Assembly: GCA_003478355.1 (NCBI GenBank)
Contig: QUFC01000008.1
Coordinates: 43,531 to 107,530 of the forward strand
Direction: 5' to 3'
Length of the DNA stretch: 64,000 nt
Source: Lachnospiraceae bacterium AM48-27BH
GTDB lineage: Bacteria > Bacillota > Clostridia > Lachnospirales > Lachnospiraceae
Shown: piece by piece, positions 34,870-45,679 of the stretch
How positions within the stretch are numbered: position 1 is the stretch's first letter
Layout of the letters: each line of letters opens with the position of its first letter
Notes under the pieces: model-generated
What the model was told of the DNA's origin: nothing
Databases searched by the model: none
Seen by the model: only the letters and a program-made list of their open reading frames with translations
Program-made: the position numbers and the translations under genes

Positions 34870-36019
34870 TTTCAACGCCCCCGTAAACGAATTCGATCGT
34901 TCTTTCCTGGGCGACGGATGTTTCCGGGACGACCTGGAACGCCGGGGATTCGATAACGACGCGCTTTCCGCCGGCGGCTCTGACAAATTCTGTCAGGGTG
35001 TCCGGGTTAATGTCCCGGCCGATCTTTGTTTTTTGCCACTCGATATATGTATCTTTTGCGGCTTCGATCGCGCTCTTAATGGCCGCCAGATTGTTAATGT
35101 CACTTCGGCCAATATAATAGGTCGCCTTAATATCATATTTAACGACGTCAGGCGGTGCGATCTGGTCTTTGTCTGTAAGCGGAATAATCGGGTTGTTTTT
35201 CAAATATGCCAGACAGCCGTTGCAAAATGTCTGTGTTGGCAATTCTCCGCCGTTCAGAAGAATTCGAATGTCAACAACCGCGTCTTCCGGCTCGTAGATC
35301 TTCACATCCTCGATCGCCGCCGAATTGTACTGTTTCACCCAGTATTCGTAAGCGTCAGACGGGCCGGCTGTGGAATAGGACGACGGCGCCAGGAAAATTC
35401 GTTCACGGAAGTTTTCTTCTGTTTCTTCTCCGGCCCCACCTTCCGACTTCGTTATGTTTGTAACTTCGGCAACATAAGGAACCGGATCGACCAGGGTTTC
35501 AATCTGGCCGACAATATAATCATTTCCGACCGTTCCGACCGTTTCACACGTACAATCGACGTCGATATGATCCGCGCCGGCCGTGACCTCTGCGAAGTCG
35601 TCGGTTGCGAAATAAATTCCGTCCCCGGCGGTGACTCTGGTTCCGGCCGGGATATAAACCACTTCACGGCGGATTTCGGACAAAATAAAACGAACCGTTG
35701 TGACTGCCGCCTTCGGTTCGTTGATAAAGGTCTTTTTCATGGATCCTAAATGTTTCAGAAAATCGCCGGTTGAATACTTCAAAAGGTTCTGTTTTGCCGC
35801 AAAGTCAAGCTGTTTATACATCTGGAACCACTGGCCGGCTTCAATCTTTAACTGAATGTATTCTTTATCGCCTGGGCGAAGGATCTTTTTCTTCCCGGTT
35901 TCCTGTTCATATTCATTTTGCCAGTTTGTAATATTTTCATTCAAGATCTGATCGAATGTAATGTCGTCTATGAACGATACGTCGGGAAGATCATATAGTT
36001 TCTGGATTTCATCAGCCAT
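34862..36019 (-). CDS. baseplate J / gp47 protein
   Basis: A 385-residue baseplate wedge protein. Characteristic blocks are VVYIPAGTRVTAGDGIYFATDD (about 116-137), VGTVGNDYIVGQIE, GGAGEETEENFRERIF and GPSDAYEYWVKQ. The ATG at 36019 (MADEIQKLYD) is preferred to a TTG three codons earlier. Overlaps gp25 and gpI genes slightly, consistent with translational coupling. Confidence 0.92.
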   Translation of the reverse strand: MADEIQKLYDLPDVSFIDDITFDQILNENITNWQNEYEQETGKKKILRPGDKEYIQLKIEAGQWFQMYKQLDFAAKQNLLKYSTGDFLKHLGSMKKTFINEPKAAVTTVRFILSEIRREVVYIPAGTRVTAGDGIYFATDDFAEVTAGADHIDVDCTCETVGTVGNDYIVGQIETLVDPVPYVAEVTNITKSEGGAGEETEENFRERIFLAPSSYSTAGPSDAYEYWVKQYNSAAIEDVKIYEPEDAVVDIRILLNGGELPTQTFCNGCLAYLKNNPIIPLTDKDQIAPPDVVKYDIKATYYIGRSDINNLAAIKSAIEAAKDTYIEWQKTKIGRDINPDTLTEFVRAAGGKRVVIESPAFQVVPETSVAQERTIEFVYGGVEND

Positions 36020-36320
36020 TATATACAAGCACCACCTTCGGAATTAAATTTCCGTTTCCATTTGCTTCGAACCGGACTTCATCGACCGAAACGCGGTCTT
36101 CGAATTCTTCGACAACTTCGATCGCTGAAATGGTATAAAGGTTCTGGGCCTGGTAGGCCGGCGCCGATATAACATCAGGATCAATCCCGACTTCCCGGTT
36201 CATCGGAATAGTGCCTTTCAAAACGGATAAAATAAAAGACACCTTTTCCATGATTTCTTGACGAAGGGAAAGTTCCACTTCGCTATTCATTACAATTTGT
36301 ACGCCGTCAATTTCAATCAT
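36012..36320 (-). CDS. baseplate wedge gp25/GpW-like protein
   Basis: A 102-residue protein (SEVELSLRQEIMEKVSFILSV, PMNREVGIDPDVI, FEDRVSVDEVRFE) matching the gp25-like lysozyme-related wedge family that forms the baseplate-sheath interface. It lies between gpU and J as in P2-like phages. Confidence 0.82.
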   Translation of the reverse strand: MIEIDGVQIVMNSEVELSLRQEIMEKVSFILSVLKGTIPMNREVGIDPDVISAPAYQAQNLYTISAIEVVEEFEDRVSVDEVRFEANGNGNLIPKVVLVYNG

Positions 36321-36333
36321 CGTTCGCGCCCCC

Positions 36334-36723
36334 TTAATAGTATTCCGTGGCCGTTACGGCGATTTCGACAGAAACAAGTTCGCCGCGGTTCCACACTTCC
36401 TTAAAGTTTGCGTCGATGGAATCAACCGTCCACTTTCCGCCGCCGATCTTGTGGCCGCCAATTACTAGCGGACAAACTTTTCCACTTTCACAATACTTTA
36501 TCAGTTTGTCCTTTATAATACGGGGCCGTACACCGTGACCGGCGCGGATCTTCATTGTGAACGACACGCCTTCGTTGTTCGGGCTGATGAATTCCCGTTC
36601 CGATTTCTTCCGGTAACGGCTGTGTTCGGAATAGTTCGCGGAAGCGGCCTGTTTGAAATCATTGAAATTGCAGATTTTCTTGTCGCTGGTTTCGAAGATA
36701 ATGTCCCCGAAATATCCGATCAT
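36334..36723 (-). CDS. P2 GpU-like tail protein
   Basis: A 129-residue protein starting MIGYFGDIIFETSDKKICNF, the typical GpU opening, and ending VSVEIAVTATEYY. GpU acts in tail completion or baseplate assembly. The internal GHGVRPRIIKDKLI and KWTVDSIDANF blocks fit the family. Located between gpV and gp25. Confidence 0.8.
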   Translation of the reverse strand: MIGYFGDIIFETSDKKICNFNDFKQAASANYSEHSRYRKKSEREFISPNNEGVSFTMKIRAGHGVRPRIIKDKLIKYCESGKVCPLVIGGHKIGGGKWTVDSIDANFKEVWNRGELVSVEIAVTATEYY

Positions 36724-36740
36724 TTACACCACCGTCCTTC

Positions 36741-37232
36741 CTATGTCGGATAACTGCCGGAAACGGTCAGGTTGCCGCCCACATGGACGTTTCCGGTCGT
36801 GCTGATTGATTTTGCCGAAATGCTCCCGGCGCTGATCCTGCCAGTTACGGTTGCATTGCCGCCGACTGCCAGATTCCCGGAAACATTCAATCCTTCGACG
36901 TTCACGCTATCCGATACCACATCAAGGCGTTTCGCCTTCTTGTCGTACCGGATATAACTTCCGTCCCCGAAATCTTTTCGCCAGATCCCGGCGACGCCTT
37001 CCGGCGGCCGGTTTCCTTCTGCATACGGCGGCGGAAGAATCACGCCGCGCGTTCCGCCGTTTTCCAGGTGTACCACATATACAAGGGTTTCAACCGGTGG
37101 CGGATCAAATTCATTTGAGAAAAACGGCATATAAGGCGAAACGGCATTGTCACGGTCTTTATAGACGACCTGGGCCGTCCCGTCCGTGTAGTTAATCGCC
37201 GAAATATAGCCAACTCTTATAATATCGCTCAT
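36741..37232 (-). CDS. baseplate spike protein (gpV-like)
   Basis: A 163-residue membrane-piercing spike protein: an N-terminal OB-like domain (VGYISAINYTDGTAQVVYKD, VYVVHLENGG), GDGSYIRYDKKAKRLDV, and a repetitive beta-helix C-terminus (GNLAVGGNATVTGRISAGSI, GNVHVGGNLTVSGSYPT). Fits baseplate assembly protein V. Confidence 0.87.
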   Translation of the reverse strand: MSDIIRVGYISAINYTDGTAQVVYKDRDNAVSPYMPFFSNEFDPPPVETLVYVVHLENGGTRGVILPPPYAEGNRPPEGVAGIWRKDFGDGSYIRYDKKAKRLDVVSDSVNVEGLNVSGNLAVGGNATVTGRISAGSISAKSISTTGNVHVGGNLTVSGSYPT

Positions 37233-37243
37233 GTGTCCCCCCC

Positions 37244-38509
37244 TTATCCTGGAATCGTCAGGACTGTTCCCGGCCAGATCCAGTGACCGTTGCTTGACGA
37301 TGATTTTCCGTGTGATTTTGCGGCCGATTCGATGGTCGATTTATTTGTGTTATAAATCTGCATATACTTAGCACCGGATCCCAGGAATTTTGTTGAAATT
37401 CTCCACAAGGTATCGCCGCTTACAATGGTATAGGTCTTCGCCTTCGTGGAACTGCTGGCGGCTTTCTTTGTGGTGTTCCCGGACTCCACGGTCGCAACTG
37501 TGACGCCGTTTACAATCACGCATAGGTGCATATCAAGGCTTACGGTATAACCGCCGCTGGCGTCCTTTGTGTGTGTCACGGTGTCAATGTAATATTTCCC
37601 GTCCAGCTTGCCGAAGCCGGACATTTTTATATTTTTACAAGCGATATACTTCACATCGCCCCTTGTTTTCACGTTAATAGACTGGCATTTCCTGTTATGC
37701 TCTAACAGTTTCGCCTTCGCCTTGATTTCCGCGTCTTGAAGGCTTTCCGCGGTTTCATTCAGTTTCAGGATCCTTGATCCGTTCCTCATCATAAATTTAT
37801 ATTTCAGCGTCTTGTTTTTCTTAGAATCTGTATAGCAGATCTGAACGCCGTCATATAGTCGCGTCATGCTCTTAGTGGCCGACCAGGAAGAACATTTTGA
37901 CCGGTCAAGTGAAAGACTGGCCGCCTTCTTTTCATAGTCCGTCTGATCGAATACAACCATTTTCCGGTTATATAATTTCATAGCCAGGTTATAAGACGCG
38001 CAAAGGCTGAAAGCGAATTCAACGTCCGTCTGGTCGGATTGCTCCATTTCGTCGATCGAATAGTCCTGGCCGGAGAAATACAAGCCGATCTTTGCCGTTG
38101 CGGCAATGCTCGAAAGAATTCCTTTGACCGATGTTTTCTTCCAGGTCTTCGATTTCTTCGTGACGTTGAAATCCGTGTTGATCGGTGTCGCTATGCCCCC
38201 AATCGTGGCAATTTGCGGCGGCCCGGAATATCCCAGGTCGTCAATCAGGAAATAACCACAATTCAGGCTTCGATTGTCGCCTTCTTTGTTCCAGTTCGTT
38301 GTCTTGATGGTAGCTTCCACATAGTCGCCCTGAATAGGGATCCAGCCGCCCCACCAGACGCCGCTTCGGTTGTTTAATTTCAAGGAAACAGTGTCGGCCG
38401 TACCACTCGCGTTGTCCACATACTCGAAGCCTTCTGTATAATCGGTTATTTTCTTTGTGATGTCCTTTCCGTTGTATTTCACGGAAACGTAAGACTGTCG
38501 CGCTTGCAT
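37244..38509 (-). CDS. gpD-like tail protein with C-terminal LysM
   Basis: A 421-residue baseplate hub protein of the late-control D/gp27-like type (N-terminal DITKKITDYTEGFEYVDNAS and WVPIQ-type domain). The C-terminal 65 residues are a LysM domain (TYTIVSGDTLWRISTKFLG, WPGTVLTIPG), so the hub itself can bind peptidoglycan. Between tail protein X and the spike gene. Confidence 0.85.
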   Translation of the reverse strand: MQARQSYVSVKYNGKDITKKITDYTEGFEYVDNASGTADTVSLKLNNRSGVWWGGWIPIQGDYVEATIKTTNWNKEGDNRSLNCGYFLIDDLGYSGPPQIATIGGIATPINTDFNVTKKSKTWKKTSVKGILSSIAATAKIGLYFSGQDYSIDEMEQSDQTDVEFAFSLCASYNLAMKLYNRKMVVFDQTDYEKKAASLSLDRSKCSSWSATKSMTRLYDGVQICYTDSKKNKTLKYKFMMRNGSRILKLNETAESLQDAEIKAKAKLLEHNRKCQSINVKTRGDVKYIACKNIKMSGFGKLDGKYYIDTVTHTKDASGGYTVSLDMHLCVIVNGVTVATVESGNTTKKAASSSTKAKTYTIVSGDTLWRISTKFLGSGAKYMQIYNTNKSTIESAAKSHGKSSSSNGHWIWPGTVLTIPG

Positions 38510-38512
38510 GGC

Positions 38513-38722
38513 TTACACTCTCCATTCTGGAAGGTCTTCGTCGCTTTCTTCCGGCAACTCCGGGATATAAACCGGAGTGCCATCGGAAAACACGGAAATG
38601 TCCAGAAGGTGGGGATTGCTGTCCATCAGTAAGCCGATGTATTTCACGTCGCCATAAAAAGCATAGGCGATAGAGTCCCACATATCGCCAGAAACGGTTG
38701 TGTAGTATCTTTTTTCGTCCAT
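38513..38722 (-). CDS. tail protein X (LysM-like)
   Basis: A 69-residue protein with YYTTVSGDMWDSIAYAFYGD and a Pro-Glu-rich end, matching P2 GpX, a LysM-like hub protein. It follows the tape measure gene by 15 bp and precedes gpD. Confidence 0.88.
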   Translation of the reverse strand: MDEKRYYTTVSGDMWDSIAYAFYGDVKYIGLLMDSNPHLLDISVFSDGTPVYIPELPEESDEDLPEWRV

Positions 38723-38737
38723 ATCATGGCCCCTTCT

Positions 38738-41700
38738 TTATGCGAATGAAGTCCTTTCCTTCCCCTTCTTCCATCTGTCCATCATTTCATTAAACTTCTG
38801 CTGTGACATTTCAAGGGCTTCGTTCACATCTTCCTTGCTTGCGTTGCCCTGGATCACAACCGAAGGCGAATAGACAAATTTCGAACTATCCGTTGAAGAA
38901 TTATCTTCCTTCGTTCTGTTGGTTGTGTTGCTAGTTGTCACGTTGTTGTAAAGCTGTTTCGTGACCGATTCCGCCGGCTGGCCGTTGCTCTGAATTCCGA
39001 CAAGCTGTTTCATTCTGTCGAAAACAGAAGCCGCGCCGTCATTCTGGTTGCCCTGGACGACTCCGGCGACGATGGATTTCATATTCGACCACAATTCAGC
39101 CAGCGGAAGAACTGCTTCTTTGCCGGCTTCTCCGCCGCCCAAAAGGTTGTTTCCACTTGCCCCGAAGATGGTCGGTTTGTTTAAAATACCACCGTTTTTA
39201 TACCAACTGATCCCGAAATGGGGAACAGAAGGCGGATTAATTGAAAAACCGCCCGAAATAGAAACGTGCGGAAGTTTCAGCTTTGGAAGGCTCCAGGAAA
39301 AGTTGAATTTGCTTTTTAATGCGCCGATCGCGTTTGATACGGCGTTTTTCGCTGATTCCATCTTTCCACTGATCGCCGACACGATATTCCCGAAAATACT
39401 TGTAACCGTGTTCTTCGCGGCGGATAAGCCGGAAGAAAAGGCCGAACGGATTCCCGATAATGCCGACGACACATTCGCCTTCGCTGTGTTAATTTTGTTA
39501 CTCATAGTTGCCCGGACATTTTCAAACGCTGAACTTGTAGCAGACGACACCGCCAACCAGGCCGCCGAAGCGGTTGACCGGATGGACGAAGTAACCGAAG
39601 AAACGGTCGCTTTCGCGGCGTTAATCTTGTTTGAGATATAACCCGTCGTCATTGTCCAGGCTGAATTTGTCGCGGATGATACCGCCGACCAGGCCGCCGA
39701 AGCGGTTGATCGAATGGATGAAGTGACCGAAGAAACGGTCGCTTTCGCGGCGTTAATCTTGTTCGAAATATAGCCGCTTGCCGCCGTCCAGGCCGTGTTT
39801 GTTGCCGACGATACCGCCGACCAGGCCGAACTTGTGGCTGATTTTACGGACGACCAGGCCGCCGAAGCGGTTGATTTGATCGTCGAAGTCACGGACGAAA
39901 CAACCTGTTTCGCGCCGTTAATTTTTTCGGAAATATAACCGGTTGCCGCCGTCCAGGCTGAACTTGTGGCTGATTTCACCGCCGACCAAGCCGAACTTGT
40001 GGCTGATTTTACGGACGACCAGGCGCCCGAAACCGCGTTTACGATCGGAGAAAGGAAAGACGAAATCGTGTCTTTGACCTTCTGAATTCCGTCCGAAACG
40101 GTTGATTTGATAAACTCCCAGGCTGAAAGGATCGTGTCCTTGCAGTTCTGCCAGATAAACTGGAACGGAAGCGTGATAATCTGATAAGCGGCTGAAATGA
40201 TTTCGCCGATCAGCATAACCCCGACTTTCACGATGTTTTTTATCGTTGTCCAGGCTTCGCTTACCTTTTCGGAAATCTGCAACCAGATTTTGGAGAATTT
40301 TTCCTTAATCGCGGTTAATTTTCCGCCTGTTAATTTATCTATGAAGGTATATCCGGCCGTGTAGTAGCCTTTTACGCCCTCGATTGCCGCCGCGGCGATT
40401 CCCTTAATTCCGCCGCCGTGTTCCTCATACGCGGACTTGATATTCGATAACTTTTCAGAAATCGTATCTTTTGCCGCTTGCATGATGGATCCGGCTGTTT
40501 TTTTGATGGACGAAAACGCGTCTGAAACCTTGTTTTTGATTGTAGACAACTTTCCGCCTGTCGCTGTGTCGATCGCATTAAAAGCACCAACAACGACGCC
40601 TTTCAGCGCGTTCAGTGGCGCCAGCGCCAGCGAAGACAGGGCGCGAAATGCACCCGAAAAGATATTTTTCAGTCCGTCAAGGGCCTTCGACCAGTCACCC
40701 GTGAAGACGCCGCTAATAAACTGAACGACGCCCTGGAAGACCTGTTTCACGCCCGAAAAGATATTTGTGATCGTCTGTTTCCAGCTTTCGAATACAGACG
40801 AAAGGAACGCAAAAGCAACCGGGAATTTGTCCGCGAATTCCTGAATTGCGGCCGAAGCCTTTTCTTTCAAGTTGTTAAATACGCCGACGATCCAGCCGCC
40901 CAACTGTGACGCCTTTTCTTTCACGGTGTCCCAGTTTTTATATAGCAACACGCCGATCGCAATAACCGCCGCGATTGCCACACATACAAGTCCAATCGGA
41001 CTTGTTAGAAATGCGAAAGCCGCGCCCAGCGCCGAAGTAACGGCCGTTCCAACCGCACAAATCGCGTTCCAGGCTGTCAAGGCCGCCGTCTGCGCCCATG
41101 TGGCCGCTGTGCTGATTCCCTTAACAACTGCGTCCTTTGCGTATAATGCGTAGATATAGGCCGTTTCCAGCTTGTCCTTCGCTTTCAACGCAAGGTTCGC
41201 GATCATAGCTTTCTTTTCTGCGCCAAACACTACCACAAGGGCCTTGACGGCTTTTACCGTGTTCATAGTGTCCTTTGCGAATTTAACCATCTTCACCGCC
41301 GCAACTGCTCCGGCGATTCCGGTAATAATCGGGATAAGAAGTCCCCATTCATCCAATTTCTGATAAACTGTCGTCGCGGCCCCGATAGCTTTCATCATGG
41401 CGCCGATAACGGCCGGGATTGCGACCGTGGCAATGTAGGAAATGGCCGGTTTCGCCTTATCCCACGCCTGGAACAATTTGTCTTTCAGATTCAGGGCGAC
41501 CGCGATCACTTTGTCGATCGCTGGCTTGTTTTCTTCAATTTTCGCCTTGATATTCTCGAAGGCCGTGATTCCCGTATCACGTAAAAAAATAAATGCGTCC
41601 GTGGCTTTCGTGCGAATTTCGTCAAAAGCTGGCTTCGCCTGGTTAAAGGCCGCGATTGCTTTCTTCGCGAAATTCTCCGCCGCCGGAACGACTGTGTTAT

Positions 41701-42871
41701 AAAATGACTGTGCAACGCCGACCGCGCGGTCAGTAATCGACGGGATCACATCAGCAACCCCTTTGATTGCGTCCTTTGCAAGTGGCGCGAATACCTCGCA
41801 CAATCGAATTTTAGCGTCATCGACCGCCGAACCAAAAATCGCCATTGCGCCCGGTAACGTGTCCGTCATGGTATCGGCCATTGCGTCCAGGGCGCCGTCG
41901 GAATTCTCGAAGGCTTCTGTTAGCTGTGTCCAGGTGGACGCGGCCCCGTCTGCGCCTTCTGCGACGCCTTCCAGCAAATAGCCGAACTGGGTATAATAGT
42001 TCGTGCCGGCGATTGCCGCCATGTAGTTGTTTTTCTGTTCCTGGGACAATCCAGACATCGCGCCGTTTAATTCCACAAGAATATCTTGCATATTCCGCAT
42101 TGCGCCGGAACTATCGTAAATAGAAACGCCCAGTTCCTTAAATGCTTTCTGCGCGACGTCTTTCGTTGTCATTCGAACCAGCATAGAGTTCAAAGCCGTT
42201 CCGGCTTCCGCTCCCTTGATACCATTGTTCGCAAGGATACCCAGGGCCGCGGCGGTCTGCTTGTAGTCCATACCGGCCGATTTTGCGGCGCCACCACAAC
42301 CGATCATCGCTTCCATTAAGGCTTGCGCGGTTGTGTTCGATTTGTTATTCGCCTGGACAGCGACGTTCAAGTAATTTGTCAGATCGTCAACGCCCAGGCC
42401 CAACGCACTCATTGAGTCAGTTACCAAGTCTGAACAGGTGGCTAGATCCATCGAAGTAGCTTCCGACAAGCGAAGAACCGGTTCCAGCGCCGAAATAGAA
42501 TCATTCACGTTCCAGCCGGCCAAACTCATATAACCTAATGCCTGGGCGGCTTCCGTGGCTGTCTTAGTCGTGCGTTTTCCCATCTCCTGGGCCGCCGCTT
42601 GAAGCTGTTTATATTCATCTTCGGTCGCTCCGGCAATACCGGCCGTTTCGGCCATTGCCTGGTTAAATTCCGAATATGTGTCCACCGCGTCTTTGACAAA
42701 ATCGCCAATTTTTACGGCCGCGAAGGCGGCTGTTGCTATCTTCGCGGCCGTTTTTGCGGCTTTTCCGATTGAATCTAATTTGTTATTAACTCCACTAACC
42801 GATTTCGTGAGTGAACTTTGGATTTTTCCACCGATTTCAAGCGCCAGTTCGTAGCTTGTTTTCTTTGCCAA
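38738..42871 (-). CDS. tail tape measure protein
   Basis: A 1377-residue protein that sets tail length and may help DNA entry. The N-terminal part has the TP901-type core ([39 protein letters not shown]). Several hydrophobic segments follow (about 495-520, 595-650). About 940-1150 is a Ser/Ala/Trp repeat region. It starts with TTG at 42871 behind AAAGGAAGTG, inside the frameshifted chaperone extension, as is usual for tape measure genes. Confidence 0.92.
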   Translation of the reverse strand: MAKKTSYELALEIGGKIQSSLTKSVSGVNNKLDSIGKAAKTAAKIATAAFAAVKIGDFVKDAVDTYSEFNQAMAETAGIAGATEDEYKQLQAAAQEMGKRTTKTATEAAQALGYMSLAGWNVNDSISALEPVLRLSEATSMDLATCSDLVTDSMSALGLGVDDLTNYLNVAVQANNKSNTTAQALMEAMIGCGGAAKSAGMDYKQTAAALGILANNGIKGAEAGTALNSMLVRMTTKDVAQKAFKELGVSIYDSSGAMRNMQDILVELNGAMSGLSQEQKNNYMAAIAGTNYYTQFGYLLEGVAEGADGAASTWTQLTEAFENSDGALDAMADTMTDTLPGAMAIFGSAVDDAKIRLCEVFAPLAKDAIKGVADVIPSITDRAVGVAQSFYNTVVPAAENFAKKAIAAFNQAKPAFDEIRTKATDAFIFLRDTGITAFENIKAKIEENKPAIDKVIAVALNLKDKLFQAWDKAKPAISYIATVAIPAVIGAMMKAIGAATTVYQKLDEWGLLIPIITGIAGAVAAVKMVKFAKDTMNTVKAVKALVVVFGAEKKAMIANLALKAKDKLETAYIYALYAKDAVVKGISTAATWAQTAALTAWNAICAVGTAVTSALGAAFAFLTSPIGLVCVAIAAVIAIGVLLYKNWDTVKEKASQLGGWIVGVFNNLKEKASAAIQEFADKFPVAFAFLSSVFESWKQTITNIFSGVKQVFQGVVQFISGVFTGDWSKALDGLKNIFSGAFRALSSLALAPLNALKGVVVGAFNAIDTATGGKLSTIKNKVSDAFSSIKKTAGSIMQAAKDTISEKLSNIKSAYEEHGGGIKGIAAAAIEGVKGYYTAGYTFIDKLTGGKLTAIKEKFSKIWLQISEKVSEAWTTIKNIVKVGVMLIGEIISAAYQIITLPFQFIWQNCKDTILSAWEFIKSTVSDGIQKVKDTISSFLSPIVNAVSGAWSSVKSATSSAWSAVKSATSSAWTAATGYISEKINGAKQVVSSVTSTIKSTASAAWSSVKSATSSAWSAVSSATNTAWTAASGYISNKINAAKATVSSVTSSIRSTASAAWSAVSSATNSAWTMTTGYISNKINAAKATVSSVTSSIRSTASAAWLAVSSATSSAFENVRATMSNKINTAKANVSSALSGIRSAFSSGLSAAKNTVTSIFGNIVSAISGKMESAKNAVSNAIGALKSKFNFSWSLPKLKLPHVSISGGFSINPPSVPHFGISWYKNGGILNKPTIFGASGNNLLGGGEAGKEAVLPLAELWSNMKSIVAGVVQGNQNDGAASVFDRMKQLVGIQSNGQPAESVTKQLYNNVTTSNTTNRTKEDNSSTDSSKFVYSPSVVIQGNASKEDVNEALEMSQQKFNEMMDRWKKGKERTSFA
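39530..40030 (-). repeat. 132-bp internal repeats in the tape measure gene
   Basis: Near-identical blocks, for example at about 39578 and 39710 (GAAGAAACGGTCGCTTTCGC shared), encode 44-residue units such as [14 protein letters not shown] and [18 protein letters not shown]. About four diverged copies are visible. Confidence 0.75.
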
Positions 42872-43405
42872 TTTCGCTCACTTCCTTTGCTATGTCGATA
42901 TACTCGTCAAGCGGAAGATCTGTGAAAAAATCTATTCCGGTGTTTGTTGCCATCGCAAGATGGACGGCCGTTTTTTGAATGTCGGCCCCGGAATCGTGCC
43001 TTACTCGTCTTTGTATAAAAAACCCACAACGGCGTTTTTAATCTTCTGGATCTCTGCGGCCGGAAGATCTTCGAAAAACTCCGCCGGAAGCCCGGTCACT
43101 TTGGTAGCGACGATCTTCGCGTATGTGGTTGTGCTTTCAGGTACGAAGCTAGATACACCGGTCTTGTTGAAAGCCTTTTCGATGGCCGTCAATGTACGTC
43201 CGGTCAGATCTTCCAGCCCGTGAAGATCTAATTCTGTGAACGTGTCGTCCTCGAATTTGTAGGGCTTTCTGAATTTGACGATCAGCTCGTCTTCTTCTTC
43301 CTTCTTCGGAAGAAGGGTGTCGGCGATTTCCTCGTTTGCCGGAACGACTGCGATTTCATCGCCGCCGATCATGTCTTCTCTTTTCTGCTCTTTGTTCTCT
43401 GTCAT
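42837..43405 (-). CDS. tail assembly chaperone with predicted -1 frameshift
   Basis: The zero-frame product (43001-43405, 134 residues) is a P2 E-type chaperone ([37 protein letters not shown]). Near its end lies GGGTTTTTTA (minus strand, 43016-43025), which offers both G-GGT-TTT and T-TTT-TTA slippery heptamers. A -1 shift continues for about 55 codons to TGA at 42837-42839, through [20 protein letters not shown], the known extension motif. The extension overlaps the tape measure start by 35 bp. Expected products: short chaperone plus a minor long form that binds the tape measure. Confidence 0.85.
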
Positions 43406-43424
43406 TGCTTATTTCCTCTCTTTC

Positions 43425-43940
43425 CTAGATCTGGCTTCTTACTTTCTGCAAACGGTCAACGCCGTTCAGCTTCCAGATCATATTGTATTTATCAAGTTCC
43501 AGGACGGTAGTTCCAGCGATCGCGATCTTGCAGTAAGTAACTTCACGGGTGACTTTCGGTTCGCCCTTGCCGCCTTTTTTTAAGGATCCCAGGTCAAACG
43601 CCTTGACTTTTCCCTTTGTCGTTACGACAAGGCTTTCAAAGTCGTTTGTCTGGGTTGCGGTATTTAATACCTGCATAGATCCGCGGTAAGTAATCTGGCC
43701 GGTCTGGGTGATGAAATCGAAATATTCGCGGCTGATATTGCCGAAAGTTGTTTCAGTTTCCAAGGAACCGAAAGCGCCTTCGATCGCTTCTTCGATTTCG
43801 CCGGCGATTCCGGCCCCGTCGATGGTTTCCGTCATAGATTCGAAGTTCGGAAGCGTTACTTCGTTGGAAACTCCGACGTACTTGTGGCCGGCTCCGTAAC
43901 TGTTGAAATTGTTTAAGACTGTCGGAATCTTATAGCCCAT
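43425..43940 (-). CDS. major tail tube protein
   Basis: A 171-residue tube protein of the P2 FII family: MGYKIPTVLNNFNSYGAGHK, PNFESMTETIDGAGIAGEIE, VTREVTYCKIAIAGTTVLEL. It forms the inner tube beneath the sheath encoded immediately upstream (1-bp overlap). Confidence 0.92.
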   Translation of the reverse strand: MGYKIPTVLNNFNSYGAGHKYVGVSNEVTLPNFESMTETIDGAGIAGEIEEAIEGAFGSLETETTFGNISREYFDFITQTGQITYRGSMQVLNTATQTNDFESLVVTTKGKVKAFDLGSLKKGGKGEPKVTREVTYCKIAIAGTTVLELDKYNMIWKLNGVDRLQKVRSQI

Positions 43941-45412
43941 TATTCGCCACCCCCTTCAAGTGCGTTCTGTGTAATGGTAGGATCAAATTCAAAGACATTG
44001 TGAATGTCTTCGGCCGGCGTATATCCACCGATCTTCGTGTGAAATTTGATAGAGCCATTCAGGATATTTGCAATCGGGTTTTCGTCATGGTCGAAAGTGA
44101 TTTCGCCGCCGGCGATGTCGTCGGAACCCTGTAAACCGTTCAACTGCATATTGAAGCCGGAAACAACCTCGTCGATCAGGCGGTAATTCGTCAGGTCGTC
44201 CACATCCTGGAAGAATGTAAGTTTGAAATTGTTTTCAATGTAGTCGAAAATTGTTACAATGTTGATCCAGCGGTCAATCGGATCCGTGGAAGACGGATAA
44301 ACCGCGGTATTATTGCCCCAGTTCTTCCAGCCGTTCATATTGATAGCGGTAACGACTCCGCAAGCGTTACAATAATCGTTTGCTTCGTCCAGATCAGGAA
44401 GAACTTCGGAACCATCCGCCAGGCATAAGCCGGTGATCTTCGCGTCCTTGTTGGATGGGGAACGGGACGGAATACCGTTATTATTCGCGGCTAAATACTG
44501 TAAATTTGCCGCCATCATGGCTGAATAGTACAGTTTATAGTCGCCAACCTTTACCATCGGCCACATAACAATTTCGCCGCGGCTGGAAATGGCGTTGTTG
44601 TCCTTGAATTCCTTTACCTTGTCAATGGAATCCGCCTTTCCTTCTGCGGAATCGACGTCCATCACCACTTTTCCGGTGAAAAGGCTGGAAATAGAAGACG
44701 CTTTCGCGTCCAGGGCCAATGCAACGGCCGGAACGCGCGACCAGCCAGGGGCCAGAAGTAAAGAAGGTACATATCCGTATTTCGGATAAACCATGTTTAC
44801 CAGTTCCAGGCCGGTTTTCTTCTTCGTGACCGCGTCAATGGAGCCGATCACGTCTTCATAAGTCACCGCGGAAGGATCTAACTGAACAAAGGACGCTTTC
44901 AGGCTTTTTTCTGATTTTGCCGCGCCGGTCTTCACAATGGAAACCGTCACGGTTCCGTCAGAAGTGAAAGAAGCGACATAATCTTCATCGGCCTTGTAGG
45001 TCGTTGTTCCGCCTTCATTTGCGATATTTAACTGATCCAGAAGGATTCCTTCTTCATCAATTACAATCTTTCCCCCTTCAACCGTGTAGGTTTTTGAAAC
45101 GGACGCCTTAACGTGTTTCTTCGGATCCAGGACGTTAATCAGGATCAGCGGTGCAACTGCAAAAATGTTGAATGTCGCGTAAATACTCTGACAAAGTGTG
45201 TAGTTCTCGAAGTCGCTACAATAGCCAAGGGCGGTTACTGCGTCTTCTTTTTTTAAGCACGCGAACGGCTTATTTACTGTGTCGTAAGGATCGACGGCCA
45301 GGTTTACCGGCGCGGTTCCGACTACACACTGAATACAGCCGTCAGAAGTGACCGGAATCGAAATCGCGGTCGCCTGACGGCTGGTTCTAATACCATGTTT
45401 GTAATTAGACAT
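43940..45412 (-). CDS. contractile tail sheath protein
   Basis: A 490-residue sheath protein of the FI type: N-terminal HGIRTSRQATAISIPVTSD, then APLILINVLDP, and C-terminal IDRWINIVTIFDYIENNFKL and KIGGYTPAEDIHNVFEFDP. It shows the phage is a myovirus. Starts 6 bp after the small gene at 45418. Confidence 0.93.
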   Translation of the reverse strand: MSNYKHGIRTSRQATAISIPVTSDGCIQCVVGTAPVNLAVDPYDTVNKPFACLKKEDAVTALGYCSDFENYTLCQSIYATFNIFAVAPLILINVLDPKKHVKASVSKTYTVEGGKIVIDEEGILLDQLNIANEGGTTTYKADEDYVASFTSDGTVTVSIVKTGAAKSEKSLKASFVQLDPSAVTYEDVIGSIDAVTKKKTGLELVNMVYPKYGYVPSLLLAPGWSRVPAVALALDAKASSISSLFTGKVVMDVDSAEGKADSIDKVKEFKDNNAISSRGEIVMWPMVKVGDYKLYYSAMMAANLQYLAANNNGIPSRSPSNKDAKITGLCLADGSEVLPDLDEANDYCNACGVVTAINMNGWKNWGNNTAVYPSSTDPIDRWINIVTIFDYIENNFKLTFFQDVDDLTNYRLIDEVVSGFNMQLNGLQGSDDIAGGEITFDHDENPIANILNGSIKFHTKIGGYTPAEDIHNVFEFDPTITQNALEGGGE

Positions 45413-45417
45413 TGCTT

Positions 45418-45679
45418 TTACTCTCCTTTCAGGATATTTTCAATCTCACTTCTGGAAATGGCGGCGATCTTGTCATACGCTACGGCTTCGGCCGTTCCTT
45501 CCGTGTCGATTGCTTTCTTTGTTTCCACTGTTTCAGCCAGCGGAACAATCAGGTTTTTAATAATAGGCTTTTTCTCTGCCAGTTTGGACAGGTTCGCCGG
45601 AAGTCCGTTTCGAAACGGATCCGTTTCTTGCCACTCCGCGCAAAGTAGGCCCCATGTACATAACTTTTTTATTAGTCAT
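45418..45679 (-). CDS. small tail-region protein with shifted start frame
   Basis: The ATG at 45677-45679, overlapping the previous stop as TATGACTAA, opens a frame ending soon at YY. A -1 frame right after AAAAAA (45665-45670) is open for about 80 codons: KKLCTWGLLCAEWQETDPFR, then LPANLSKLAEKKPIIKN, to TAA at 45418, directly before the sheath gene, but it has no start codon of its own. The likely intact start is MTNKKLCTW with five A instead of six. Either an added base in the sequence or real slippage on the A run. Confidence 0.6.

Noticed and set aside
34870..34986. N-terminal extension of tail protein I
   Set aside because: The extra 39 codons lie wholly within the baseplate J gene in another frame and have a Ser/Arg/Pro composition unlike gpI.
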